Source: Astropecten irregularis (lineage: Eukaryota > Echinodermata > Asteroidea > Paxillosida > Astropectinidae). From it: a DNA stretch of 64,000 nucleotides. Position 1 is the first letter of the stretch; each line of letters opens with the position of its first letter. Positions 10,583 through 21,280 of this stretch are shown one piece after another. The stretch spans positions 13,454,001 to 13,518,000 of the forward strand of contig OZ020254.1 in assembly GCA_963971285.1 (NCBI GenBank), read 5' to 3'. The notes beneath the pieces are model-generated. The model saw only the letters and a list, made by a program, of their open reading frames with translations. It was not told the DNA's origin and made no database searches. The translations under genes were made by a program, and so were the position numbers.

Positions 10583-11835
10583 AGACGGATCACTTGGCGC
10601 TGAATGTGCGCTTTTCTTCCTGACCCAAAAAAAAAAAGAATTAAGAAAAAGAAAAAACCTGTCGAAAAATTTGTCAGTGGATTTTTGAGAGTTTCCTTCA
10701 TGTGGCGTCCTTGTGTGAGCTGCTAAGAGCCGATGTACTTGAGACTGTATTTTTCTTGCCGTGTACTCAAAGTCGGTGCTAGCGGTTCTGGTTTCTGGAT
10801 TCGAGGGCTTCTCGCCACGCGCGCTGCTGGACGGAGGGGCTGGGTAATTTGTTCGTGGTGGGAGCCCGTCCACATTTCCCGGCCTCCCCACATGTTTCTC
10901 ACATCTTTTACCCTCCAACTTCACGAGCCAGGATTTAAATGCAAAACCTCAAGAAGATTATTATAGAAAAAAATTGAAATGAAAATAACCTTTAAAACGT
11001 GCCGATAGACGATTAGAGATGAAGTGGCCTTCTGGAACTTGAAGTCGAGCCGATTTTGATTATTTTTTTGTCTACTTATTCTTGAACTGCCATGTGTACG
11101 CAATAAGTAATAACACGGCTCCAGACTTATTATATAGACACAATATTCAGAACATTGCCCCGAGAAGAAAGTAACTGATATAACTGGACGAGGTTAGATG
11201 TAATTATCCATGTACCCCATGGAGTATGCAAACAGGGAGATGATTAGTTTCTTAACACTGCTTTCTGTCGATTACCGAAATCTATCGCCTTTCTCATATA
11301 TCTGATGGCCGATCTCGGCTGTGTCGGTGCATGAGAAACAAGTTTTGCTTGTGGCAAAGCCAAGTGGTAATCGGCAATATTGACCTATTATAAAAAAGTG
11401 TAATAATTATAGTACGGTGGATATTACTTGCCAAACGTTTTGTGGCTTTTAATTTTGGCAAAGCGTAACAAACAACGATTTTGGCGACTTATAAATAAGG
11501 CTAGTCAGGACAAATTGCTTGGGTTTCTCGGGAGGTGAGGGTTGTCAAGAAAGTAGGGGATTTCTGTTTAAGGTTTATTTTTGAGCATCCGCTGGGTCCC
11601 TGCCGGGGTTTTTGTTGGAGGTGTCAGGACTGGGCCGGGCGGATGATAAGTTGATAAACGCCGGAACGCGGGCCGAGATTTACGGCCGCGTATGGCGCAT
11701 CAGTCAGGTCCCGGCCGTGAATTAAGACACTGCTTACATGCCATCCTCGCCCCGTGCTTTGAAGTGATTTACGACCCGCTGACTCTCTCCGAATCACATA
11801 CAACACAATCTTTCCCTCGTCTTTACTTTCCTTTA

Positions 11836-11880
11836 GTGGTGGGGAGGGGGAGGGGGTGGGGAAAGGGGGGGGGGGGTGGT
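11836..11880 (+). repeat. G-rich tract with G-quadruplex potential
   Basis: Several runs of three or more G separated by one to three bases (GGTGGGGAGGGGGAGG and a following run of about 12 G). Quadruplex formation is inferred from sequence alone. About 1.4 kb upstream of the Lbx TATA box. Confidence 0.5.
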
Positions 11881-12073
11881 TTCTGATTCATGGAAATTAA
11901 CCCTCCAAGGATGCTTGGCTGTGACTTGTTTTTTTTTCTTTCTCTCCACTTGTCAGAAAATCAAAAAGACAGAAACATGTGCCAATTAAAATTGTGCGGT
12001 GTTTTACGATCCCCTTTTTTATGGGTGTGACCCGACTCCACTGACTTTAGTTAATATGGGTCTACCATCGAGA

Positions 12074-12091
12074 GGGGGGGGGGGGGGGGGG
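12074..12091 (+). repeat. Poly-G tract of 18
   Basis: An uninterrupted run of 18 G. Such runs are length-variable and error-prone in assemblies. It lies about 1.2 kb upstream of the Lbx TATA box. Confidence 0.8.
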
Positions 12092-12784
12092 TCTGGAGAA
12101 CGCAGTTGAGGGGTGTTTTTTAAACATGTGATGAAAGAAGGAGGAGAAATATACTTCATGACTGATGTTTTGATGATGTTCGGCCTTGGAAGGGGGGGAT
12201 TGGGAAAACTCTTGGAGTTATTCGCTCACACCGCGAGCTGACAGAGTTACTGACGTTTCAACTTTTGTGTTGCCATCGCGTCCCCGATCAGCCCACGGGG
12301 CTATAAGCTCCAAAACACGGCATAGGTGATTCGCGCCCTGAGAGGTCACGCAAAACAAATTAATTATATCACTTTTGTTGGGGGAAAAAGCCTATACTTG
12401 GCAAAAAAAGTTGTTAGAGTAAGACGAGACTCGACCTAGGGTGGCTTTTATCTTTGCCCTCCTTCCATTACTTTGGGCTGAACAGGAGGGAATGTTTGAG
12501 TTGTGATGGAGAGCCCGATTGAGGTTGAAAACGAAACGATTCGGGGCAAACAGCTGAGCAGAGCCCTACGCGCGCCGGGGGTGCTAAGTGTATCAGGGGT
12601 GATGTTACCGTAAAGGGGCTTGTAAGTGGCTAGTAATATGCCTCAACAAGACATTGATTACCGAGCGAATGAAATGTTACATCCACAAGAACACGGCGAG
12701 ACCTTGGAAGTACACGGCCCTAGTTCGGCACTGACTCGACTGCTTCAAAGCACTAGCCTGACGCTCGGCCGGCCAGCCAGGCAG

Positions 12785-12905
12785 CTCCGCCCAATTTCAG
12801 CGATCCACTCTGTTCTAACCCGTTGCGATTGGCCGAGACAACTGTATAAATAAGCCGTTAATTTGATTAGGAGCCAATGGGGAAACAGATCGGCCAATTA
12901 GCATG
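12785..12905. promoter_or_regulatory. CCAAT-box cluster with a second TATA-like motif upstream of Lbx
   Basis: Four CCAAT/ATTGG pentamers fall within about 110 bp (near 12790, 12828-12832, 12874-12878, 12894-12898), around TATAAATA at 12845-12852 and TAATTTGATTAG/CAATTAG homeodomain-type sites. The block is 350-600 bp upstream of the Lbx TATA box. It could be a distal promoter, an alternative start or an enhancer. The motifs are seen; their use is inferred. Confidence 0.4.
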
Positions 12906-13257
12906 ACTAACGACTCGAGTGACAGGTCGCGGATGTGATGTGCCTTGCCTACTCGGCGCGCTAGGTCTCTGGAGGCGCGGCTGGGCCGTGATTGCCTCGT
13001 TAGCTTCGCTTACTCTGCGTCTGAGGGGTTGGGTCTGAGCAGCTTATAGAAACCCGCATGAGCAGCTTCACGTCCGTGCGTCATATCGAACTGGGCACGC
13101 TTGCCATCACCTCAACACAAGGAAGTAGGAAACCGAGACATACCACATGGTCAGTCGGTGTTACGAGAACCATGATGCAAACTCCTGTCACTTGATTGTC
13201 TGATGCGATATGTAATTACAACATCACCGTCTACCATTTCACCTCTTCAGACATCGG

Positions 13258-13267
13258 TATATAAAAG
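13258..13267 (+). promoter_or_regulatory. TATA box of Lbx
   Basis: TATATAAAAG lies 116 nt before the Lbx ATG. A start site about 30 nt downstream (near 13,290) would leave a 5' leader of roughly 90-95 nt with no ATG in it. That leader length and the lack of a better upstream exon support the chosen start codon. The transcription start itself is inferred. Confidence 0.7.
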
Positions 13268-13382
13268 TCACATCGCAGAGACGGGCTTGGATAATATATA
13301 AAGTCTGTGAATCCGTCGGGTCTAATCTTGAACATTAGAAGGGACTTGGGATTTTTCTTGCTTCGATTTTTCTTCCATCGCC

Positions 13383-13824
13383 ATGGCTCTGGCACCAGCT
13401 CGCAGCGGACACGGCGGCGTGTACATGCCGTTTCAAAGGGTATCCACCGTCCGTTTGCAGCTTCATCAGCCCGTCCACCACCCTCACCGGAGTAACCCCA
13501 GGCCCTACACCTCCTTCTTCATCAAGGACATTCTGGGATCCAAAATCGGCGGTGCCGAGAAGGAGACTGACAATGCCTCGACGCCCTGCGCATCCCCGAT
13601 CAGCCCGTCTTCCCCTTGGTCCGTGCCGGCCAGCACCACCGGATCATCGCAGCCGTCCCCGCCGGGCAAAGACACCGGTTTCCCCGTGCGCGACTCGGAC
13701 AAGTCCGCTCACTGTGGAACTTCGGTCAAGAAGGATGCCAATGGGTCGCCGCTCTCTGCTCTGGAGGAGCTCGCCAACAAGACGTTTACTGGACTTGAGA
13801 CCAGCATCCTAAGAGCAGCTGAAG
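13383..13824 (+). CDS. Lbx: Lbx (ladybird-type) homeobox transcription factor, exon 1
   Basis: First coding exon, 147 codons plus one base, of a ladybird-family homeodomain transcription factor, a nuclear DNA-binding regulator. In other animals the family specifies muscle precursor and neural fates. The ATG sits in a good context (gccATGG), 116 nt past a TATA box; Met15 is a possible later start. Residues 45-52 (FFIKDILG) match the N-terminal Eh1-like repressor motif of vertebrate Lbx (FSIEDILN-type), which recruits Groucho in this family. Residues 122-147 (SPLSALEELANKTFTGLE and on to RAAE) match the family-specific block just before the intron in vertebrate Lbx1. Between them lies a Ser/Pro-rich low-complexity linker. 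The exon ends in GAAG|GTATGT, a consensus donor, phase 1. The intron position after the RAAE block agrees with vertebrate Lbx genes. The Lbx1/Lbx2 split is vertebrate-specific, so no number is given. Confidence 0.95.
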
Positions 13825-15995
13825 GTATGTTGGCATTTTCTGTCCAAGAGTGAAAACAAAAAATGCAACGAGTTTTTTTGGGGGCAGACGCAAAGACGCA
13901 AATTTTCAAAAGGCATGCCCTTTTATAATTCTTTGCGCATCTGTGAAAAAGTTGCAATACACATTAACTCAAAGAAGTTGTTCATTGCTGTCAGTATGAA
14001 ATGATACAAGTTCACCTATCTAGATATTATTCCACATCCGAAATAATAGATAGCTATGATCCTCCTCCATCAAGTCTATAAAGTAGCTAAGTCTTACTAT
14101 TACTAAACCAAACGCCATACATGGAAGGATTTTGATTTTTATGACCAGATTTTGCAACGCCTTTCCATGATGTCATTTTTAAAATAAGTCCTTCATCGAG
14201 TGAAATACAAAACTAGTATAATTCCGGAATAAAAGCGCAATACAAGCTAGACTTCCATACTTCTTTCAACGTGGGTTTGGCGCGTGATGTTAAATCCAAA
14301 TGAGATATGCATCATGCGTAACTTGAAAATAAAAGTTGAACATAGAAAATATGGTATGCTTTCCATGGCTATTGAACAAAAGAAAAATAAAGAGCAAAAC
14401 AAAGAACAAGGAGGATTTTATGCAAATTTATAAGAATCGGTAGTAGAATTTCCATAGATGAACAAGATAGCAAGTTTTAACTTAGACTCAGAACTCCGGT
14501 ACCACCATGCAGGAACTTAACACGGTAAAAATGAACTGAAAAATAGGACTGCTTGTTGAAACAAATTGCGCCTTTATACTCCTTTCTCTAACACTAAACC
14601 ATTACTAAATAATCAGCGATGGGCTGTAAATTCTCCTCTTGTCCTTGTGCTGCATTCCACCCTCAAACATCTCGGTTTATTGGGACATATTTGCAGGGTG
14701 AGACGGCAGTTTGCTGGCATGGTATGGGAACAATACCGCACAGCTGTGCTACCGGTGCGCCATTTTTTGGGTACTACAACAGTCACCACACACCGTATGT
14801 GTCGAACCCCGCAATAATGAAACGGCTCAAAATCGAATTACACCATATTAGCCTATAATGTAATAATGAATTCACGGCGAAAGCATACCAAGCCCAGCCG
14901 GTCGTCCTGCCCGGCTTAAACCACTTTGTCGCATATTTCCAGTTAAAAAAATCTCCGTGACTAAAATTAGAGGGAGTAAAGTGGGGGTAAAATTCCAAGG
15001 GGTGAGTAAAAACCCCTCCCTCCCCCCACCAGCCTTTATAGTGCAGGAAGAAAATGTGGCTGACTTTCCAGCGCACACGACGCGGTATTTATTTTTTGTC
15101 AGAATAAAATGGTTTGACGGTAATTAGGAATGAGCAAGACAAATCGCCGGAACACATAATGATGTACGCAAAATCACGAACACGATATAGTCTGGCAATG
15201 AAAAAGGCCTGTTGGTAAAAATAAAGCAGGCGTTTTTTTTTTGCGCAAAAAAAAAGTTTCGATGGTTTTTGTGTGTGTGTCTAATTTAATTGAAACAACC
15301 GCCTTTCCGAGGTAGTGAACGGACATGACATGACTGGACTGTTTTTGTGGTGGGTACTGGGCGGGGGGAAAGACTCGTTCTACCCGTCTACCGGCTGCGT
15401 GGATTTGGCTACCTGGCCGGTAGTTATACTTGCCTGGCTGTGCATATCCAAAACCATCAATGATAGTAGCAACATCTCTCCTTCCAAAATACCTACAACC
15501 AATTAGAAAGACAGCTCTCAATTATTGGCCTAACCACTTTCATATGCTGAGTGAGGAAGTTAGCAATCATTTGAATGGGCGTATTATTCATTTTCAGTTG
15601 TCTTTTCGACTATCAAAATATGCGAAATGTCACGCAAACTGCAGAATCAAGCACTTAATATCCATACAAATTCTTCTGAGTTATAAATAACCGAGACAAT
15701 ATTCTGTCATTGTTGAGTTTCGGGGTGGTATTTTCAACTGACTTCAAATTCAAGTCAATTCGTATATAACCCGAACGTGCGTTTGCAATTAATCATATAA
15801 TAGTAACAAAATGCAAATGTAATGGTTTTCGTAAGATAGTACATGAGATAATCATTTTTGCTAAATGAAAATGTCAGCGTTTTTTCCCGAATGAAAAAAA
15901 ACAACAACATGTAAGCCCCCACCGTCACCCAAACTCTAACAACAACAAAACATATAGGCCTACATAGATAATTCAATTCAAAGTTTCATTTTTGT

Positions 15996-16343
15996 TAAAG
16001 GTAGTATCATACTTTGGTAAGAAACCCAAACAGAAATGTTCACAAACTTACGTATAACCTTCGGGCTTCGGGGAATGAAGATGGTGGTGGTAGAAACCGA
16101 CCGTTAAACTTTTTTCCGCCTGAAATGGTGTATTTATCCAGAAATTTGTAAAACAACGACCGAAAACCTTTTTGATCTTTTAAAAGATCAAAAATAAAAG
16201 AGAAAATACTTAAGAAATACTGTGGCCGTTTTCCGCTGTTTTCTCAAAAATTCTCACAGATGACTGTTACTGTATCTTCGTTGATATTTTTGCCCATGAA
16301 TCTGTATTTCTTTGACAAAAACCAAAGTATGATATTACCTTTA
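15996..16343 (+). repeat. TTAA-flanked element A, near-complete copy
   Basis: Starts TTAA|AGGTAGTATCATACTTTG and ends CAAAGTATGATATTACCT|TTAA. The central palindrome is TTTGATCTTTTAAAAGATCA. About 350 bp, non-coding, in Lbx intron 1. Confidence 0.9.
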
Positions 16344-16800
16344 AAACAATTAAAATTGCTTCGAAACTAATGTAAAATGTACGAAAGTTTTCACCTTCTT
16401 TGTAAATACATTCGCAAGGCTGGTGTATTTGTAAAATTAATTTTGAAAGAAACAAATATAGGCCTATACATGTTGTGACATCAGACGATCAGAAATTCTT
16501 ATTGGCGGTTTTGAAGCTCTTGTATTGTCTTTTATTAAGCAATTCAATGAATTCATGAATATGGCCTAAACTGGCCCTTTCTATAAGTATTTTGTACTGT
16601 TTTCTTTCCGTTTGTGGAAAATGGAACTTCTTGATATGAACATTATGGTTGTTTTTTTGTTATAGCAAGGGCTGGGAAAATTTTCCAGGGCCACATTATA
16701 GTTGGAAAGTGACTTGTGGTATAGCGATGAAGATGAGATTAGAATTAAAAACATAGTGGGGAGTTTTGATGGGGAGGGCTGCCAGTGACACCCAGGTGAT

Positions 16801-17120
16801 AAAGGTAATATCATACTTCGGCTTTTGTCAAAGAAATGCAAATTCATGGGCACAAATATCAAGGAAAATACAGAAAATGGCACCTGTGAAATCCCAAGTC
16901 CCATGCGGTGCTGACCGTTTTAGAAAAGAGTGACAAACGCCCACAGTATCTTTTTGTTTTTACTCTTTTCTGGATAAATTCAGCATTTCAGGAAGAATAA
17001 TAATTATTGTAACGGTATGTTTCTACCATCACCATCTTTATACCCTGTAAGTTATATCTAAATCTGTGGAGATTTACAAATTCTGTTTTGGTATATGCAA
17101 CCAAAGTATGAAACTACATT
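16801..17120 (-). repeat. TTAA-flanked element A copy, reverse orientation
   Basis: Starts AAAGGTAATATCATACTTCG and ends ACCAAAGTATGAAACTAC. The terminal TTAA is degraded at both ends. In Lbx intron 1. Confidence 0.8.
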
Positions 17121-17211
17121 ACAAGTATACGTTTTATGATATTGCCTGTTGTCGTTGTGCTTCATGGGTTAAACGGTAGCTCGCTGAAGAGTCAGCGGTT
17201 GAGAGAAGGCC

Positions 17212-17297
17212 CAACGTTTCGATCATGCAATGTGTAGTAGTCGTCAGGAACCTAGACTCAATGTGACGACGACTGTAACACATTACTCGAAACGTTG
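17212..17297. repeat. Imperfect hairpin with CAACGTTTCGA arms
   Basis: CAACGTTTCGA...GTCGTC on the left pairs with GACGAC...TCGAAACGTTG on the right. The same terminal word is found in the 5.5-kb fold-back element. In Lbx intron 1. Confidence 0.65.
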
Positions 17298-17648
17298 AAT
17301 CTTACATGAACAGAAAGAGCAAATCAATCCATCGGGATCGTGTAGGGCCATGTCTTCTGAGAAACCCAGTGGTTAGCTACACGTCTGATTATGTATACTA
17401 AACACATCATGCAACAGTTTTCCCTTATACTGGAAGTGTTTATTATTGCTGTATACAAGCATCCAAACCCTGACTAACCGCTAACTCAAACTTTCACGTG
17501 CCAGTGATAAATACAAATTTGAGTGTTGTTGAAGTTGAAAGTGCAGAAGTAATAATTAACCTTATAAAAAATGTGCACATTATTAACACCCGTTGGTGTT
17601 TGAATGTGTTTTGATGATACTTTTCAGTCACCGTATTTCCCATACGAT

Positions 17649-17800
17649 TAAAGGTAGTATCACACTTTGGTAGCATATCGAAATAGACAATCTTCACAAA
17701 TTTACCTATAACTTGCAGGGTATTAATATGCTGATGGTAGAAACATACCGTTACAAATATTTTGCCTGAAATTGTGTATTTATCCAGAAAAGAGTAAATC
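17649..17800 (+). repeat. TTAA-flanked element A, 3'-truncated
   Basis: Left 150 bp only (TTAAAGGTAGTATCACAC through 'tatttatccagaaa'). It is cut off by an aagcac-family copy. Confidence 0.75.
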
Positions 17801-17801
17801 T

Positions 17802-18092
17802 GGAGCCAGTTTCATAGAGTTGCTTAATAAGCACACAATTTGTCAATTTGTTTAAGCATGAAAAGTCTCCCTTGATCAACCAGGATTCCCAACCCAATTT
17901 TCATGTGATATTTACTGCTTTTGACTTGTATTCGGTCAGTGTTTGCTGTTAATGATAAAACTTTCACAAGTTAAAACATGCATAACATTCACACATTCAC
18001 GAGTTTTGGATGGCATACTGATTTTATTGACCAAGGTTTTTGGTGCTTAAGCAAATTGTGATGCTTAAGCAGCTCGATGAATTTGGCCCTTT
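17802..18092 (+). repeat. aagcac family copy (GGCCAGTTTCATAGAG type)
   Basis: Starts GCCAGTTTCATAGAGTTGC and ends 'gctcgatgaatttggccc'. Inverted ends (GGCC...CTTAAGCA / TGCTTAAG...GGCC). Contains 'ggttttt' and 'aattttcatgtgatatttactgc', shared with 19023-19258 and 23072-23320. Confidence 0.75.
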
Positions 18093-18837
18093 GGGCTACT
18101 TGGGCTTCAGCCTTCGCTCGCCGTAGATAACTCGGGTTATTACGGGTGCACATGCAAAGCCAGTCCTGGTGCTGCCTTTGACCGACGCGTCAGGTGAATT
18201 GGCTGTATGAACGCCAATTTCTTTTTCTTCAAAACATTTCGCGAAGCTCAGTCACCTCAATAGAATTAGGGCCATGATCAACAGTCTTGCTGCAACATTG
18301 CGACACTTTGCCTCATAATCCCAGCAATACCGGGATATCCTCAATCTCTCCTGCATGAATACGTGGTTTGCCTGAGCCTAGTGAGTGAAGGGCTGGCGAG
18401 ATCAAGTCATTACCCAACGGAAGGAAGAGCCAAAGCCCTGCTAAATTATTTCCAAGGCATTTTCCAGGACTCCATTAATCGCGTCATATTTTGCCTCTTT
18501 CCCCCCTCTCGTCTCTTATCTGGGCTGACATCAAACGTTGCATCCTTGTTGCTCACGTTTATCACGTCCTGTGATTGGTACTGTCAGATGCACTATCCGA
18601 ATCTAGGTCTTCTTGCTGAGTTTTAATGTTGAACGCTACCTTGGTGAAAGATGACGTTTGCGTGTATTTTGTTGTTTGTTGGAAGTACAGGCTAGATTAA
18701 TCTTTAGAGTATAGTCCGCCGATTTCTGCAGAAGACTTGAAATGAATTAAATGTTAATGCCTTCACAAATTGTACATGACCTTCACGCCACATTATCACT
18801 CTTAGAATCCTCTCCATTTCCCGCGGGAAGTTTGCGA

Positions 18838-19258
18838 CCAGTGCCAATTTCATGGAGCTTAGCACAAGAAAAGTCTTGCCCAATAAAACAAACCACCATT
18901 AAAAATGCTAACAACCAAAGAACAACCACAAGTGATACACAACACATGGACATTTGCTGGTTAATCCTGTTTTTATTGAGACAGAAATTTCATGATTAGC
19001 AAAGTTGTTGTTGTGCTAAGAAGGGCCGCTTAAGCATCCAAATTTGCGTAAACACAAAACACATTGGTAAATAAAATAAGTGTTCCAGTCAAAACTCCTT
19101 CTGAATGTTATGCTCACATTGTTCAGCAAACATTGACCGAATACAATTCAAAAGCAGTAAACATCATATGGAAATTTGGTTGGTAATCCTGTTTGATAAA
19201 GGAAGACTTTCCATGCTTAAGTAATATTTTTTAGGCAGCTCTAGGAAATTGGCCCCTG
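18838..19258 (+). repeat. Two adjacent aagcac-family copies
   Basis: 18838-19022 resembles 20833-21062 (AATAAAACAAACCACC, 'aatcctgtttttat', 'catgattagcaaa'). 19023-19258 resembles 23072-23320 ('gccgcttaagca', 'aaaactccttctgaatgttatg', 'aattggcccct'). In Lbx intron 1, ending 392 bp before exon 2. Confidence 0.75.
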
Positions 19259-19649
19259 GTGTGCACCTTTGAAAATCAGAACGTTCTTTACCATTGCGAG
19301 AACTGAGTCCCTGGTGGATGAGAGGCTGGTGGATGACATACGTTCATGGCCTCCAACGCAAAGTCTTGGATGTATCCACATGATACATCTGATACTTTGA
19401 GCACATTGACATTAAAGTTACTAGATTTATACTATTCCAAGACGGCCAGGTTATATTAGCCGAAACGTCGGGTTGAGTTCCATTTCCGAATCAGACATTC
19501 AAATGGGAGTGTCTTAACTCTTACCGTCTGATACGTTATAACGATTTTGAAAAAGTAACCATTGATGTAAGATAGGAAACATTTGTTGTGGAGTTTTGTT
19601 TTACACCAACATAAATGTATTTCCTCTTGTCTTGCTCTGTTGTCCACAG

Positions 19650-20401
19650 CAGCTACTGTAAATGGAAAGAGGGACCCGCTTCACCTCTTCAATCGCCAAC
19701 CTCCAAGGAAGAAGAGGAAATCCCGCACGGCCTTCAACAACCAGCAGATCTTCGAGCTGGAACGCCGGTTCCTCTACCAGAAGTACCTGACGCCAGCCGA
19801 CCGTGACGAGATTGCCTCCGTGCTGGGATTGTCCAACGCCCAGGTCATCACCTGGTTCCAGAACCGTCGGGCGAAGCTGAAACGAGACATGGAGGAGCTG
19901 ACCATGGACGTGACGGCAACCTCCAAGAAGTGCGGCGAGATGAACATCGCCGGTGTGCCGGACGAGACGGCGGTGACCACTCCCGCTGCCACGGCCAAGG
20001 CGTCACGCTTCAAGGAGGAGGACGGGGAAGACGATGACGAGGAGGATGACCGACTAAGCACCGTGTCCGAGCAGCAACAGTGCCGGGAGCAGTACAGCCT
20101 GAGGCTGGCCACGGCAACGGATGACAACTCGCTACATCATCACACCCAGCAGCATCCCCACCACCACCGGCTGAATCTCAACGACGAGGACATGCCCCGT
20201 ACCGGTAACGGCCCGGAGTCGGATGCCGCCAAGGACGGCAGCGCGCCGTTGAACGCTCCAAAACACGGCAGCGGCGAGGTGGAGGCCGGCTCCTGCTTCG
20301 TATCGACCGCGGTCTGCACAGCGGAAGTGGAGGAGGTCGAGAGCATGGACTGTAGCACCTCTCCCTCCAGCGGGTTCCACTCCGATAACGAAGACAAGTA
20401 A
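19650..20401 (+). CDS. Lbx: Lbx homeobox transcription factor, exon 2 (homeodomain and C-terminus)
   Basis: Second and last coding exon, 250 residues of a 397-aa protein (human LBX1 is about 281 aa). The acceptor follows a pyrimidine tract (tgtccacag) and restores phase 1, giving Ala148. The homeodomain is at 19712-19891 (residues 169-228): Arg5, Phe8, Leu16, Phe20, Trp48, Phe49, Gln50, Asn51 and Arg53 are all present. Thr47 (VITWFQNRR) is the ladybird/Tlx-type recognition-helix residue, and QKYLTPADRD is typical of Lbx. RKKRKSR at its N-terminus is a likely nuclear signal. After it come an acidic run (about residues 270-281), a His-rich patch (310-320) and an end, CSTSPSSGFHSDNEDK, which resembles the Ser/acidic tail of vertebrate Lbx1. 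Stop TAA at 20399-20401. No frameshift or damaged core residue is seen. The extra length lies mostly in the disordered regions. Confidence 0.97.
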
Positions 20402-20832
20402 ACTCACAACTCCAACAAAACTCGCAGAACTTGCAGCTAGCCATCTTGCAAAGGACCACAGTGTCTCAACAATGACATCTACGAAACTAAAATCACCTTG
20501 TTTTCTTGCCGTGAAGGCTTTAAGCGAAATTGGACCTGCGAGATGTTTCTTTATCATGTATAAGTAATCAAAAGTTACAAAGAATGTGCACCTTTGTGCA
20601 GAATCCAGATGTATATTTCAGTGCCTTTTCTGGTTCACTTGACGATCACAGAACCTGTAAATAATTGATTGGTGTTTTCCATCCAGATTGAAAAGCAGTC
20701 TATTGTAGTTACACATAAAAACGGCTTTCTTAAGCCCACGATACGTTAATGTACATACAATCACAAGAGGAATAAGAAATGTGTGCGATATTTTAATTAT
20801 ACAACAAGTAGAGAGGACTAGGGTCATTTTCA
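20402..20832 (+). other. Probable 3' untranslated region of Lbx
   Basis: About 430 bp of non-coding sequence follows the stop before the next dispersed repeat begins. No AATAAA is seen in it; AATAAG occurs once near 20769. The first AATAAA is at 20882-20887, inside the downstream repeat copy, so the transcript may end within that repeat. Confidence 0.45.
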
Positions 20833-21062
20833 GGCAGCTGCTAAGCACACAAAAATTGCTTAGCACAACAATTTCTTGCCCAATAAAACAAACCACCATT
20901 AAAAATTCCATCTGATATTAAGGTCAGCGAACAACAGCCAAAGAACAATCACAAGTGATTTTACAACACATGGAAATTTGGTTGTTAATCCTGTTTTTAT
21001 AAAGACAGCCATTTCATGGTTAGCAAATTTCTGTGTTAAGCAGCGCCGTGAAATCGGCCCAG
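20833..21062 (+). repeat. aagcac-family copy downstream of Lbx
   Basis: Starts 'caggcagctgctaagcac' and ends 'gccgtgaaatcggcccag'. Carries AATAAA at 20882-20887 on the same strand as Lbx. Confidence 0.75.
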
Positions 21063-21104
21063 ATCAATTCGAATGGTGCTTCCATTTGACCTAATACCAT
21101 TTTA

Positions 21105-21280
21105 AAGACCGAAAACAGTTTTGATCTCGGGGTAAGATCAAAACAATTCTTGATGTTTCATAAGAAAAAACGAGTGGGTTTTCGCAATTTTGTCCGATTG
21201 AGCTCAAATGTTCACAGGCTTATTATTTCATGTACATGCTGGATCAGACAAAGCGAGTGCTTTTCTGTCACCTTATGTTG
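21105..21280 (-). repeat. TTAA-flanked element B, truncated copy
   Basis: Begins inside the core (CCGAAAACAGTTTTGATC and the GATCTCGGGGTAAGATC hairpin) and runs to 'gctggatcagacaaagc' and 'gtcacc'. One end is lost. Confidence 0.75.

Larger units (their letters stand above)
10583..12784. other. Upstream flank of Lbx, no gene supported
   Basis: Mixed composition with GC-rich blocks at 10.75-10.92 kb and 11.6-11.83 kb that look unique, plus homopolymer G tracts at 11836-11880 and 12074-12091. A 166-codon minus-strand frame at 10424-10924 has lysine/serine-rich low-complexity content and overlaps the pyrimidine tract, so I do not accept it as a gene. Enhancers for Lbx could lie here, but nothing proves it. 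Confidence 0.6.
13825..19649 (+). other. Lbx intron 1 (phase 1, 5,825 bp)
   Basis: GT-AG intron separating the Eh1/linker exon from the homeodomain exon. It is AT-rich and holds several dispersed repeats: TTAA-flanked elements at 15996-16343, 16801-17120 and 17649-17800, a hairpin at 17212-17297, and three copies of the aagcac family at 17802-18092, 18838-19022 and 19023-19258. The 13.9-16.0 kb part looks unique and has no coding signal I recognise. Open frames there are short and lack splice context. The acceptor is a tandem CAGCAG at 19647-19652. Confidence 0.9.

Noticed and set aside
10424-10924. 166-codon minus-strand frame opposite the candidate 10-kb gene
   Set aside because: Low-complexity, partly from a pyrimidine tract that looks like a splice acceptor on the plus strand; no domain or splice context.
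13552-13812. Alternative frames across Lbx exon 1 (plus and minus strands)
   Set aside because: Shadows of the high-GC Lbx coding frame, which alone has family motifs and correct splice phase.
13383-20401. Linked Tlx or other NK-cluster homeobox gene
   Set aside because: Searched by eye for a second WFQNRR-type homeodomain on both strands; only the Lbx one is present in this window.
20132-20557. Minus-strand frames of 85-141 codons across Lbx exon 2
   Set aside because: Antisense shadows of a GC-rich coding exon.
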